Assembly: GCF_031599675.1 (NCBI RefSeq)
Contig: NZ_CP134223.1
Coordinates: forward strand, 3,782,001-3,846,000
DNA from: Paenibacillus pedocola
GTDB taxonomy: Bacteria; Bacillota; Bacilli; Paenibacillales; Paenibacillaceae
Direction of reading: 5' to 3'
Length of the DNA stretch: 64,000 bases
Shown here: positions 45,021-53,770 of the stretch, in pieces
How positions within the stretch are numbered: the first letter of the stretch is position 1
How the letters are laid out: each line of letters starts with the position of its first letter
Position numbers and translations under genes: made by a program
The notes under the pieces: generated by a model
Told to the model about the DNA's origin: nothing
The model's input: the letters and a program-made list of their open reading frames with translations, nothing else
Databases searched by the model: none

Positions 45021-45799
45021 TGAGTCAGCCCCCCCTGCATCAGCTCACCGGATACATTCGAAGCAGACGTGCCGGCAATCATAGTATTAAGATGGGCCAG
45101 GGCAGCCCCTATCCCGCCTACCTCATCCATTAAGCCGTATTTAACGGCATCATACCCACCAACTGCTGTACCGATATCGCGGTTAAGCTCACCGGTTTTG
45201 AACATCAGATCCTTAAATTGCTGTTCACTGATCCGGGAATGAGAGGTGACAAACCGGACCATCCGCTCCTGCATCCGCTCCATATACTCAAACGTCTGCG
45301 GTACACCGATCACCAGCCCGTTCATACGGATCGGATGAATTGTCATCGTGGCGCTCTCCGCAATGATCGAATAGCTTGAGGCTACAGCGATAGGCACACC
45401 GATGCTATGACCGCCGCCGATGACCACAGTTACAGTAGGCTTGGATAAAGAAGCTATCATCTCGGCAATTGCCAGCCCTGCCTCCACATCGCCCCCGACT
45501 GTATTGAGAATGATCAGAAGACCTTTGATGTTCTTGTTCTGCTCCGCCGCAACGAGCTGAGGAATGATATGCTCATATTTGGTGGTCTTATTATGCGGCG
45601 GCAGCACGAAATGCCCTTCAATCTGGCCGATAATTGTCATGCAGAAAATATCCGGCTCCCCGCTAGGGACCACCGTCTGCCCCAATTCTTTCAGTACCCC
45701 GACCGTTCCGGGAAGAATTGGTTCTTGAGAGGCAGGTTTTACCTCCTCCGGCTGAATTCCCTCGTTATTGCTCATATTTGATCCATACGTATATTCCAA
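45017..45799 (-). CDS. tepA: TepA, ClpP-fold protease
   Basis: The 260-residue protein has the ClpP/crotonase fold. S132 in GGGHSIGVP and H155 in MTIHPIRM are the catalytic Ser and His; [17 protein letters not shown] precedes them. TepA (YmfB) was linked to protein export and to degradation of small acid-soluble spore proteins at germination. The start is TTG 45799 with AAGGGTG about eight bases upstream. It heads the tepA-ylzJ unit. Confidence 0.93.
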   Translation of the reverse strand: MEYTYGSNMSNNEGIQPEEVKPASQEPILPGTVGVLKELGQTVVPSGEPDIFCMTIIGQIEGHFVLPPHNKTTKYEHIIPQLVAAEQNKNIKGLLIILNTVGGDVEAGLAIAEMIASLSKPTVTVVIGGGHSIGVPIAVASSYSIIAESATMTIHPIRMNGLVIGVPQTFEYMERMQERMVRFVTSHSRISEQQFKDLMFKTGELNRDIGTAVGGYDAVKYGLMDEVGGIGAALAHLNTMIAGTSASNVSGELMQGGLTQ

Positions 45800-45845
45800 T
45801 GCAGCTCACCCTTTCCGCTTGCAGCTTCTAGCCGCTGCAGCCAGC

Positions 45846-45867
45846 CATACTAACTTTTCTTAGTATG
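45846..45867. repeat. Inverted repeat upstream of tepA
   Basis: CATACTAA (45846-45853) and TTAGTATG (45860-45867) form a perfect 8-bp dyad with a six-base loop, about 50 bases upstream of the tepA start. It could be an operator or leader hairpin. Confidence 0.4.
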
Positions 45868-45954
45868 ACATTCTGAGGGACCCCCTTATGCAGACACCCC
45901 CGATAAAATGTCCGCCTGAACACCGTCTTGAATTAGCTGATTTCAATAATGTAC

Positions 45955-46009
45955 CAAAAAGCCCCTCCGCCCCAGGAAACCGTCCAATATTTCCGGGGTA
46001 GAGGGGCTT
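45955..46009 (-). terminator. Intrinsic terminator of rnjB
   Basis: AAGCCCCTC (45959-45967) pairs with GAGGGGCTT (46001-46009), with a CCCC/GGGG inner stem, followed by TTTTTGG on the minus strand. Confidence 0.9.
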
Positions 46010-46050
46010 GGAGGCCCTGCTTATTTATGTTTTGAGAAGAAGCAAGCTTC

Positions 46051-47730
46051 TTACACTTCCATGATAATTGGCAAAATCATCGGTCTGCGGCGTGTCTGTT
46101 CATACAGGAAACGGCCGAGCGAATCTTTTACGCTTGTTTTGAGCGAAGCCCATTCATTGACCTTCTCGCTCATCAGGCGCTGAAGCGTGCCGGAAACAAT
46201 CCGGTTAGCTTCATCCAGGAGCCCTTCGGACTCACGGACATATACAAAGCCGCGGGAAATGATATCCGGTCCGGAGACAATGGCTCCGTTCTGCTTGCTC
46301 AGCGTTACAACAACCACGAGGATACCGTCCTGGGACAGCAGCTTACGGTCACGCAATACGATATTACCGACATCGCCTACACCCAGACCGTCGATCAGCA
46401 CGTTGCCTGCTGTAACCTTACCGGCTCTGCGCGCTGCTCCGCCCTGAATTTCAACAATTTCACCAATTTCTGTGATGAAAATATTACTGGATTCTACCCC
46501 TACGGATTCTGCCAGCAGTGCATGTCTGCGCTGCATCCGGTATTCACCGTGGATCGGAATGAAGTATTTCGGCTTCATCAGGTTAAGCATCAGCTTGAGC
46601 TCTTCCTGGCTGCCGTGACCGGATACGTGAACACCGGAATTGGATCCGCTATAAATGACGTTGGCCCCTAGGCGGAACAGTTCATCAATTGTACGGCCGA
46701 CATATTTCTCGTTGCCCGGAACCGGAGTTGCCGCAATGATAACAGTGTCGCCCGGCAGAATGTCCACCTTGCGGTGACTGGAGCGTGCCATGCGGGTAAG
46801 TGCCGACATCGGTTCGCCCTGGCTGCCTGTGCAAAGCACAACCACGCGGTTGCCAGCCATTCTGTTCATTTCTTCCGGTTCAATCAGCATGCCGTCCGGC
46901 ACGTGCAAATATCCCAGCTCGGAAGCAATTGCGACAACATTCACCATACTGCGTCCGATTACTGTAATCTTGCGTCCAGTGGATTCAGCGGCGTTCACCA
47001 CCTGCTGAATACGGTGTACGTTCGATGCAAAAGTAGCAACTACAACGCGCTGATCGGCTTTGCGGAAGATATCCTCCAGCACGATGCCGACATTTTTCTC
47101 TGATGGTGTGAAGCCCGGTTTCTCGGCATTGGTACTGTCGGACATAAGTGCAAGCACACCTTTTTGCCCGATTTCCGCCATCCGGTGCAGGTTAGCAAAT
47201 TGACCGTTGACTGGTGTATGGTCAAATTTGAAGTCTCCTGTATGAACGACATTGCCTTCCGGTGTCTCGATGCATACGCCGACTGAGTCAGGAATACTGT
47301 GGTTGGTTCTGAAGAACGTAACCCGCAGGGAAGTTCCCAGTTCAATCTCAGAATCTTCATTGATCAGAATCCGCTTGGTTTCGCCAAGCAGATTGGCTTC
47401 CTTGAGCTTGTTATCAACAAGGCCCAATGTAAGTCTTGTCCCGTACACCGGAACATTCAAATTCTTCAGCACATACGAAAGACCGCCAATGTGATCTTCG
47501 TGTCCATGAGTGAGTACAATACCTCTTACTTTGTCACGGTTCTCCGTCAAGTACGAGATATCAGGGATAACAATATCAATACCGAGCATGTCCTCTTCCG
47601 GGAACTTCAGTCCCGCATCCACGACCACAATGTCGTTTCCGTATTGAACTACATACATGTTTTTCCCGATTTCTCCGACTCCGCCCAAAGCGAAAATCAT
47701 CAATTTATCGTTGTTATTTTTTTTGGACAA
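46051..47730 (-). CDS. rnjB: Ribonuclease J2
   Basis: The 559-residue protein is a metallo-beta-lactamase/beta-CASP RNase J: HGHEDH at 75-80, NHSIPDS, TGDFKFD, and the beta-CASP and C-terminal domains are complete. RNase J enzymes mature and degrade RNA by 5'-3' exo- and endonuclease action. The rnjB label follows the conserved dapA-rnjB-tepA order. The start is TTG 47730 behind GAGGG. A structured leader lies upstream. Confidence 0.93.
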   Translation of the reverse strand: MSKKNNNDKLMIFALGGVGEIGKNMYVVQYGNDIVVVDAGLKFPEEDMLGIDIVIPDISYLTENRDKVRGIVLTHGHEDHIGGLSYVLKNLNVPVYGTRLTLGLVDNKLKEANLLGETKRILINEDSEIELGTSLRVTFFRTNHSIPDSVGVCIETPEGNVVHTGDFKFDHTPVNGQFANLHRMAEIGQKGVLALMSDSTNAEKPGFTPSEKNVGIVLEDIFRKADQRVVVATFASNVHRIQQVVNAAESTGRKITVIGRSMVNVVAIASELGYLHVPDGMLIEPEEMNRMAGNRVVVLCTGSQGEPMSALTRMARSSHRKVDILPGDTVIIAATPVPGNEKYVGRTIDELFRLGANVIYSGSNSGVHVSGHGSQEELKLMLNLMKPKYFIPIHGEYRMQRRHALLAESVGVESSNIFITEIGEIVEIQGGAARRAGKVTAGNVLIDGLGVGDVGNIVLRDRKLLSQDGILVVVVTLSKQNGAIVSGPDIISRGFVYVRESEGLLDEANRIVSGTLQRLMSEKVNEWASLKTSVKDSLGRFLYEQTRRRPMILPIIMEV

Positions 47731-47903
47731 ATGAATCTAACCCTCCTATGATGTTGGACGTCATACTTTTATTTACAAATAATTAAGCTCCATATTTCAG
47801 CGGCGCTGAACACATAGTTCAAATTGCCGATAGCTTCCAAATCCACAGGGATATTCCGCCTAAGTCTGAAAAATTGCGCAATGCGAAAAATCCCGAAACC
47901 CGA

Positions 47904-47978
47904 GCAGTGAGTAGCTTCTTGAAACGGATATCACCCGTCAACCTTCACTGCCGCGCCCCTCGCGCGAAAAATCGGCAG
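47904..47978 (-). promoter_or_regulatory. Structured leader of rnjB
   Basis: Two overlapping hairpins are possible in the rnjB transcript: GCAGTGA (47904-47910) with TCACTGC (47945-47951), enclosing ACGG/CCGT; or CTGCCG (47948-47953) with CGGCAG (47973-47978), enclosing CGCG/CGCG. They share bases 47948-47951, so they are mutually exclusive. No ORF or known riboswitch motif is seen in the 569-base gap 47731-48299; the rest besides the promoter and dapA terminator is AT-rich and featureless. Confidence 0.45.
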
Positions 47979-47990
47979 CAATAGCACAGA

Positions 47991-48019
47991 CTTATACAAG
48001 GACCTATCCTGTCTCACAA
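47991..48019 (-). promoter_or_regulatory. Candidate promoter of rnjB
   Basis: On the minus strand TTGTGA (48019-48014) and TATAAG (47996-47991) are separated by 17 bases. This gives a leader of about 250 bases. Confidence 0.55.
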
Positions 48020-48235
48020 TGTAAAAAAACATTGACGGAAGATTACCGCATATTTAATTAACCGCACCCAGTCACTTAAGAACATTATACATGATTTTTT
48101 TGGCAAAAGACAAGTCATCGGCTTCGTAACGTTATTCTTTCCTTAAAATACAGGCATTATTTGAGGAAAAGTTTGATCGGGGAATGAAGAAAAAGAGGCT
48201 TTGAGGTCATTTAGGTAACCTTAATTATTCATTAC

Positions 48236-48266
48236 AAAAAACCGGCAATCCCTCCGGGATGCCGGT
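48236..48266 (-). terminator. Intrinsic terminator of dapA
   Basis: ACCGGCA (48241-48247) pairs with TGCCGGT (48260-48266), with CCC/GGG inside, followed by TTTTTTG on the minus strand. Confidence 0.9.
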
Positions 48267-48299
48267 CTAATGCATAAGTTCTTGCTATACATACGAAGC

Positions 48300-49175
48300 C
48301 TAATTCAGCAGGGCCTCAATAAATGCGGCCTCTGCTTCATTCGGCCCCACCAGGGGGAGCCGCACAGAGCCTACATCGATTCCGCGCAGTCCGAGGGCGT
48401 ATTTCACAGCAGCAGGGTTAGGCAGCGGCTGAGGACATTCAAACAGCCCCTTGAACACCGGAAACAGCTGACGGTGCTTCGCGCCTGCGCGCTGCACATC
48501 GCCGGAGAGAAAAGCATTAATCATCTCTGACATTTGCGCACCGATCACATGGCTGGCCACGCTGATAATACCATGTCCGCCGACGGCAAGTGTAGCCAGG
48601 CCTGCAGAATCATCACCGGAATACACATGAAAATCATCAGGACAAGATGTTGCGATCAGTGTAATCTGATCCACGGATACACATTCCTTCGTGGCAACGA
48701 TATTCGGAATCTCAGCCAGCCTCAGCGTTGTTGCAGCGCTCATGCTAACACTTGTACGGCTGGGAACATTATAAAGAATACAGGGCAGCGAAGTATCCGC
48801 AGCAATTGCCGAGAAATGCTGATACAGCCCCTCCTGATTCGGTTTGTTGTAGTAAGGAACGACAAGAAGCACTCCGTCTACGCCGAGTTTCTCCGCTTCC
48901 TTCGTAAGATGTATGGAATGTCTGGTGCTATTGCTGCCCGTTCCGGCGATGATCTTACAGCGTCCGTCCGCTTTTTTCAGAACATAAGAGAACAGCTGCA
49001 GCTTCTCCTCTTCGGTTAAGGTGGGTGATTCCCCGGTCGTTCCGCAAACCACCAGTGCTTCGGATTTCTGCTCTTCAATCAAATAATCCACTAACCGGGA
49101 AGTTGCTTCCCAGTTGATTTCTCCATCCCCGTCAAAGGGTGTTACCATCGCAGTGATTAGTCTACCGAAATCCAC
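48300..49175 (-). CDS. dapA: 4-hydroxy-tetrahydrodipicolinate synthase
   Basis: The 291-residue DHDPS has the Schiff-base K163 (IVATKECVS), Y135 and R140 (LYNVPSR), and GTTGESPT at 45-52. It condenses aspartate semialdehyde and pyruvate, the first step toward diaminopimelate, lysine and dipicolinate. The start is GTG behind AGGAGG, 15 bases after dapG, so they are co-transcribed. Its product chain feeds the adjacent dipicolinate synthase. A second family member is at 21959. Confidence 0.95.
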   Translation of the reverse strand: MDFGRLITAMVTPFDGDGEINWEATSRLVDYLIEEQKSEALVVCGTTGESPTLTEEEKLQLFSYVLKKADGRCKIIAGTGSNSTRHSIHLTKEAEKLGVDGVLLVVPYYNKPNQEGLYQHFSAIAADTSLPCILYNVPSRTSVSMSAATTLRLAEIPNIVATKECVSVDQITLIATSCPDDFHVYSGDDSAGLATLAVGGHGIISVASHVIGAQMSEMINAFLSGDVQRAGAKHRQLFPVFKGLFECPQPLPNPAAVKYALGLRGIDVGSVRLPLVGPNEAEAAFIEALLN

Positions 49176-49190
49176 TTTGAATTCCTCCTG

Positions 49191-50411
49191 TCAGCGGTGC
49201 AATTCAAATTTAGCATGCAGCGCACGCAGCGACTGCACCATATCTTCCTTCTTCACAAGAACCCAAATAGTGGTATTCGAATCTGCCGACTGCAGAATCT
49301 GAATATTTTGCGAGCTCAGTGCTTCAACGATCCGGGCCATGATTCCGGGCACACCGTTAATACCGCCGCCGATGACCGATACTTTGGCACAGCCGGACAG
49401 GCTTTTGGGCCGGAGTCCCAGCTCCTGGAGCGCAGCGATCGCCTGCTCTGATTTGTCGTCATTTACAGTATATAGTGCTTCCGACGGCGTTACATTGATA
49501 AAATCCACACTGATACCGCTGTCGGCCATACTCTTGAAAATCTGCAGCTGCACTCCCGTGCCGTTCCCATCAGGACATTCCACGGATATTTGCGTAATAT
49601 TGCTTACATAGGCGATACCCGTCACAAAACGGTCTACAATGCCGTGGGAAACGTCACTGAACCCTTCAGGATGGGTGACCAGTGTTCCTTCCGCTTCGGA
49701 GAACGTAGAGCGCACACGGACCGGAACCTGGGCCTGCATGGCAATCTCCACGGCACGCGGATGAATGACCTTAGCCCCCTGGTATGCCATATTACAGATT
49801 TCAGTATAACTGACATAGGTCAGCGGCTTTGCATCTTCCACAATCCGCGGATCAGCCGTGAGAATTCCATCTACATCGGTATAAATATCGACCATATCCG
49901 CACGAAGTGCAGCTCCCAGGGCCGTAGCCGAGGTATCGCTGCCGCCTCTTCCAAGAGTTGTGAAATCCCCGGCTTCGGTCTGACCCTGAAACCCGGTTAC
50001 TATTACTACTTTATGCTCACGCAGTTCCCGTAGAATCCGTTCTGTGCGCACATCCAGAATTCTTGCATTGCCGTAGCTGCTGTCAGTCAAAAAGCCCGCC
50101 TGAGCCCCTGTCAGCACGGTCGAACGGATGCCTTCCTGCTCCAGCAATCCGCATAGTGTAGTTGCAGAGATGATCTCTCCGCAGCACATCAGAAGGTCCT
50201 TTTCTCGGTCCGGCAGCGAATTTCCGTTCTGCACGGCCCAGTCCAGCAACGTGTCAGTAGCATAAGGTTCGCCTTTGCGACCCATGGCTGACACTACAAC
50301 AACAAGGCTGAATCCGCTGGCAAGTTCCCGTTTGACATGGCGGATAACATGCTCTCTGGCCATCGGAGTGGAAAGTGAGGTACCGCCGAATTTTTGCACT
50401 AAAATACCCAT
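49191..50411 (-). CDS. dapG: Aspartokinase I (DapG type)
   Basis: The 406-residue aspartokinase has KFGGTSLS at 7-14, the kinase core (FTTLGRGGSDTSA, YTDVDGILTADPR) and two C-terminal ACT domains. It phosphorylates aspartate; DapG is the diaminopimelate-sensitive isozyme in Bacillus. ATG 50411 is preceded by GGAGG. In B. subtilis, asd lies directly upstream; here a second dpaA occupies that place. Confidence 0.94.
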   Translation of the reverse strand: MGILVQKFGGTSLSTPMAREHVIRHVKRELASGFSLVVVVSAMGRKGEPYATDTLLDWAVQNGNSLPDREKDLLMCCGEIISATTLCGLLEQEGIRSTVLTGAQAGFLTDSSYGNARILDVRTERILRELREHKVVIVTGFQGQTEAGDFTTLGRGGSDTSATALGAALRADMVDIYTDVDGILTADPRIVEDAKPLTYVSYTEICNMAYQGAKVIHPRAVEIAMQAQVPVRVRSTFSEAEGTLVTHPEGFSDVSHGIVDRFVTGIAYVSNITQISVECPDGNGTGVQLQIFKSMADSGISVDFINVTPSEALYTVNDDKSEQAIAALQELGLRPKSLSGCAKVSVIGGGINGVPGIMARIVEALSSQNIQILQSADSNTTIWVLVKKEDMVQSLRALHAKFELHR

Positions 50412-50545
50412 TATATAATTCCTCCATTACTTCTCTAAGCAAGCACACTGATGATGCGCAGAAGAACTGTCTAAATCCAAAGAAACGGCTCTTGTTACGC
50501 CAGGTCTATACTTTGATACACAGAATAAACTGCCAACCTTACTAT

Positions 50546-51439
50546 TTACAGCCGGTTATGCAAAGCCTCGTCCGATATTGACTGTACCAGTGCACTCCCT
50601 ATAATCATTCCAGCTGTTCTCGGAGCAACAATACCCGGAAGTCCCAGTGCAGGGATGGCCTTGATCCCATGCTGCTCTGCATACCGGAAATCACATCCCC
50701 CGGGGGCAGAGGCCAAATCAATAATGATGCAATGCTTAGGGATTCTCGATAGCACCTCAGCTGTAAGGATCATACTCGGTATGGTATTAAAGATGAGATC
50801 AGCTTCCTTCACCTGCTCCAGCAGTGCATCAGTCCTAAAGGGCTTCCAGCCCATCTCCTCTGCGCGCGCGTATTGCTCCGGCTTGCTGACTCCCATCTTG
50901 ACACGGGCTCCCAGTCCCTGCAGCGTTCTGGCCATCGTAAACCCGATTCTGCCCATGCCAAGCACCACCGAGCACGAACCATGAATGGTAAAATCGGTAT
51001 TCTGAATGGCCACAACCAGCGCGCCTTCTGCGGTCGGAATAGAATTGTAGATTGCCACATCATCCCGGCTCAGCAATTCAACCAGTCTCAGCGAATGGCT
51101 GGCGCACAGGCTGCGCAAATAGTTTTTGGCTATACCAGTATACACCGTACAGCCTGTTGGCAGCGCTGCAAAATGTTCCTCCAGCAGCCGAATGGGGCCG
51201 GAAGAAAACGCCGCGGTCAGGTTCCCCTCTTCGTCACAGCCCGCCGCCGGCAGCACGAGTACATCCGCGCAGCCCAGCAGTTCCGGCGAGAGCGGCTCCA
51301 GCTTGACATCTGGAATAGGGGTTTCCCATTTTTCAAACCCGGCGGCATAGACGATAGCATCCATTTCGACACATTTGCGGATCACTTCAAGCTGTCTTGC
51401 GTCCCCGCCCAGGAACACGGTCCTGATGCCAGTCAGCAT
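50546..51439 (-). CDS. dpaA: Dipicolinate synthase subunit A, second copy
   Basis: The 297-residue protein is a DpaA (SpoVFA) paralogue with a Rossmann motif VLGMGRIGFTMART and an N-terminal flavodoxin-like segment (VFLGGDARQLEVIRKC). By eye it is about three quarters identical to the copy at 52164, without gaps over nearly the whole length. Even the ribosome-site region (GGAGCGTCATCCCT before ATG) is duplicated. It follows dpaB and precedes dapG. Catalytic-looking segments are conserved in both, so it appears functional; the two may be redundant or form a mixed complex. Confidence 0.92.
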   Translation of the reverse strand: MLTGIRTVFLGGDARQLEVIRKCVEMDAIVYAAGFEKWETPIPDVKLEPLSPELLGCADVLVLPAAGCDEEGNLTAAFSSGPIRLLEEHFAALPTGCTVYTGIAKNYLRSLCASHSLRLVELLSRDDVAIYNSIPTAEGALVVAIQNTDFTIHGSCSVVLGMGRIGFTMARTLQGLGARVKMGVSKPEQYARAEEMGWKPFRTDALLEQVKEADLIFNTIPSMILTAEVLSRIPKHCIIIDLASAPGGCDFRYAEQHGIKAIPALGLPGIVAPRTAGMIIGSALVQSISDEALHNRL

Positions 51440-51566
51440 AGGGATGACGCTCCTCTCAAATTACCATTCCATTTCCGGGATTGCTGAAAAAAGTGTTGAA
51501 CCGCCCCCAGAATGAGGACGGCAGATTGGAAGCCTATGATCAGGTCTGCTCTGGCAGACTTTCATG

Positions 51567-52163
51567 CTATGCTGAATGAAACCGTTCGATAATCATCGGC
51601 TGCAGCTGTTTGCCCTGCAGGGCAGCGTAGCAGGCCTCGGGAATGAGTTCCATGCGCGCTACAAGCGAATTGGGCTTGCCTTCGGGGTTATCCTGGCCGA
51701 ACGGTACAAAATAAATATGTTTGGCTACCAGAAGCTTCGCAATATTCGCTGCGTTCAGGCCCAGACCGTCATTGGTGGAGATCGCCAGCACGAGCGGACG
51801 GCCATTACGCATCTGCGATTTGGCTGCCATCAGTACAGGGCTGTCAGTCATCGCATTAGCCAGTTTGCTCGTTGTATTCCCTGTGCAAGGAGCTATGGTG
51901 AGCACATCGAGCAGCTTGGATGGACCCAGCGGTTCCGCTTCAACAATTGTAGAAATGATATCATTCCCCGTTATATCTTTCAACTGTTTTAGCCAATTTT
52001 CCGATGTGCCGAAGCGTGTGTCCGTGTTCAGCACTGATGCCGAAACAATCGGCACCACATTGGCCCCTCCGTCCATAAACCGCTGAATCTGCGGCATCAC
52101 CTCAGCAAACGTGCAGTGTGAGCCGGTGATGGCGTAACCTACTGTTTTTCCATGCCAATCCAT
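51567..52163 (-). CDS. dpaB: Dipicolinate synthase subunit B
   Basis: The 198-residue flavoprotein-like DpaB (SpoVFB) begins WHGKTVGYAITGSHCTFAEV and contains the phosphopantothenoylcysteine-decarboxylase-like core (APCTGNTTSKLANAMTD). With DpaA it makes dipicolinic acid in the mother cell for export to the spore. The ATG adjoins the dpaA stop directly (TAAATG) behind AAGGGGGA, so the pair is translationally linked. Confidence 0.95.
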   Translation of the reverse strand: MDWHGKTVGYAITGSHCTFAEVMPQIQRFMDGGANVVPIVSASVLNTDTRFGTSENWLKQLKDITGNDIISTIVEAEPLGPSKLLDVLTIAPCTGNTTSKLANAMTDSPVLMAAKSQMRNGRPLVLAISTNDGLGLNAANIAKLLVAKHIYFVPFGQDNPEGKPNSLVARMELIPEACYAALQGKQLQPMIIERFHSA

Positions 52164-53060
52164 TTATTGGTCCCCCTTGTTTAAAGTCTCCTCCGAGATC
52201 GACTGTACCAGCGCACTTCCCATAATCATCCCGGCACTTTTCGGGGCTACGATCCCTGGCAATCCGGGTGCAAGCATAGCCTTGATTCCCCGCTTCTCCG
52301 CATACCGGAAATCACAGCCGCCCGGAGCTGAGGCCAAATCAATAATGACGCAATGCTTAGGTATTCTGGAGAGCACCTGCGCCGTGATAATCATGCTCGG
52401 TATGGTATTAAAGATCAGGTCGGTATCCGTCACCTGCTGCAGCAGCTCACCGGTCATAAAGGGCTTCCAGCCCATCTCTTCCGCACGGGCATAGTGATCC
52501 TGCTTCCGCACACCCACTTTTACAGTAGAGCCTAATCCCTGCAATGCCCTTGCCATCGTAAATCCGGTCCGGCCCATGCCCAGCACCATCGATACGGAAC
52601 CATGGATCGTAAAATCGGTATTCTGAATGGCCATGACTAGTGCGCCTTCCGCTGTCGGAATGGAATTATAGATCGCTACATCATCCCTGTTCAGCAGCTC
52701 TACGAGCTTCAAGGAATACTTAGCGCACAGACTGCGCAAATAACTTTTGGCCATACCGGTATATACGGTTGAGCCCTGCGGGAGTGCTGCAGCATGCTCA
52801 TCCAGCAGCTGCAGGCGTCCGGTGGAGAACAGCGCGTTGATATTCCCTTCCTCGTCACATCCTACCGTAGGCAGCACCAGTACATCCGCACTGCTGAGCA
52901 GCTCGGGTGACAGCTGTGCCAGGTTCACCCCCGGGCTAGGGGCTTCCCATTTTTCGAATCCGGCGGCGCTTACCGTCGCATCCATTTCCACGCATTTTCG
53001 AATAACTTCAAGCTGTCTCGCGTCCCCGCCCAGGAACACGATCCTGATGCCAGTAAGCAT
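52164..53060 (-). CDS. dpaA: Dipicolinate synthase subunit A, first copy
   Basis: The 298-residue protein is canonical DpaA: GGDARQLEVIRKCVEMDA at the N-terminus, YNSIPTAEGALVMAIQNTD, and the NAD(P)-binding VLGMGRTGFTMARALQGLG. ATG 53060 has AAGGAG 10 bases upstream; the frame to GTG 53087 lacks a ribosome site. It directly precedes dpaB and probably has a sigma-K promoter. A close paralogue follows dpaB. Confidence 0.95.
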   Translation of the reverse strand: MLTGIRIVFLGGDARQLEVIRKCVEMDATVSAAGFEKWEAPSPGVNLAQLSPELLSSADVLVLPTVGCDEEGNINALFSTGRLQLLDEHAAALPQGSTVYTGMAKSYLRSLCAKYSLKLVELLNRDDVAIYNSIPTAEGALVMAIQNTDFTIHGSVSMVLGMGRTGFTMARALQGLGSTVKVGVRKQDHYARAEEMGWKPFMTGELLQQVTDTDLIFNTIPSMIITAQVLSRIPKHCVIIDLASAPGGCDFRYAEKRGIKAMLAPGLPGIVAPKSAGMIMGSALVQSISEETLNKGDQ

Positions 53061-53101
53061 AGGGATGACGCTCCTTTCCACATACACTATCGACTATAGA
53101 G

Positions 53102-53130
53102 CATCTTATGCCGGGTCCGGCGGATGGGTG
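53102..53130 (-). promoter_or_regulatory. Sigma-K-like promoter of dpaA
   Basis: On the minus strand CACC (53130-53127), 16 bases, then CATAAGATG (53110-53102) resembles the sigma-K pattern mACm-N16-CATAnnnTA with one mismatch in the -10. It is 42 bases upstream of the dpaA ATG, fitting late mother-cell expression. Confidence 0.55.
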
Positions 53131-53243
53131 ATGAGCGGAGAATAATTCCTGGGCGAATATCCCGGGTAGCGTGCGGGAGGGCAAACCTAGAAGCTGCAGG
53201 ATTGCCGGAGCAGATGTGTATGAAGGTACATCCGTCCGAAAAT

Positions 53244-53296
53244 AAAAAAAGCTTGCGGATTGCGCCCGGTTTGGGGCGGATGATCCGCAAGCTTTT
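53244..53296. terminator. Strong terminator between dut and dpaA
   Basis: AAAAGCTTGCGGAT (53247-53260) pairs perfectly with ATCCGCAAGCTTTT (53283-53296). On the minus strand the stem ends in TTTTTTT, stopping dut transcription. The 53131-53243 stretch has no other signal. Confidence 0.9.
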
Positions 53297-53323
53297 AGTA
53301 TAAAAATTTAGAACTGCATCACT

Positions 53324-53770
53324 TTACTTCCCTGTATGACCAAAGCCGCCGGCACCACGCTCGGTTTCAGACAGCTCTTCAACTTCGACCAGTGTCACAG
53401 ACGGAACAGCCTGGAAGACCATCTGGGCAATCCGCTCATTGCGGGCAATCGCAAAAGGCTCCTGACCCAGGTTAATCAGCAGTACCTTGATTTCCCCCCG
53501 GTAATCAGCATCGATGGTGCCCGGTGTGTTCAGGCAGGTGATGCCATGCTTAAAGGCCAGGCCGCTGCGCGGGCGGATTTGTGCCTCCAGCCCGTCCGGC
53601 ATCGCCAGGGCGATTCCCGTAGGGATCAGTGCACGTTCACCCGGAGCAAGCACCACCTGCTCGGCTACAGAGGCATACAAATCATACCCGGATGCCTGCT
53701 CCGACATTTTGCGCGGCAGCAGCACATCCTCATTTCCCGGAAGCTTGTTAATTTGAACGTAATAAGACAA
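53324..53770 (-). CDS. dut: dUTP diphosphatase
   Basis: The 148-residue trimeric-type dUTPase has all five motifs, including [36 protein letters not shown] and [11 protein letters not shown]. It hydrolyses dUTP to dUMP. TTG 53770 is preferred because AGGAGA lies seven bases before it, while ATG 53776 is almost on top of the site. It overlaps the mlpA end by 23 bases. It stands where ymxH lies in B. subtilis. Confidence 0.93.
   Translation of the reverse strand: MSYYVQINKLPGNEDVLLPRKMSEQASGYDLYASVAEQVVLAPGERALIPTGIALAMPDGLEAQIRPRSGLAFKHGITCLNTPGTIDADYRGEIKVLLINLGQEPFAIARNERIAQMVFQAVPSVTLVEVEELSETERGAGGFGHTGK

Noticed and set aside
51440..51566. Separate sigma-K promoter for the second dpaA
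   Set aside because: A CATAGGCTT sequence is present, but no AC-type -35 lies at the right distance.
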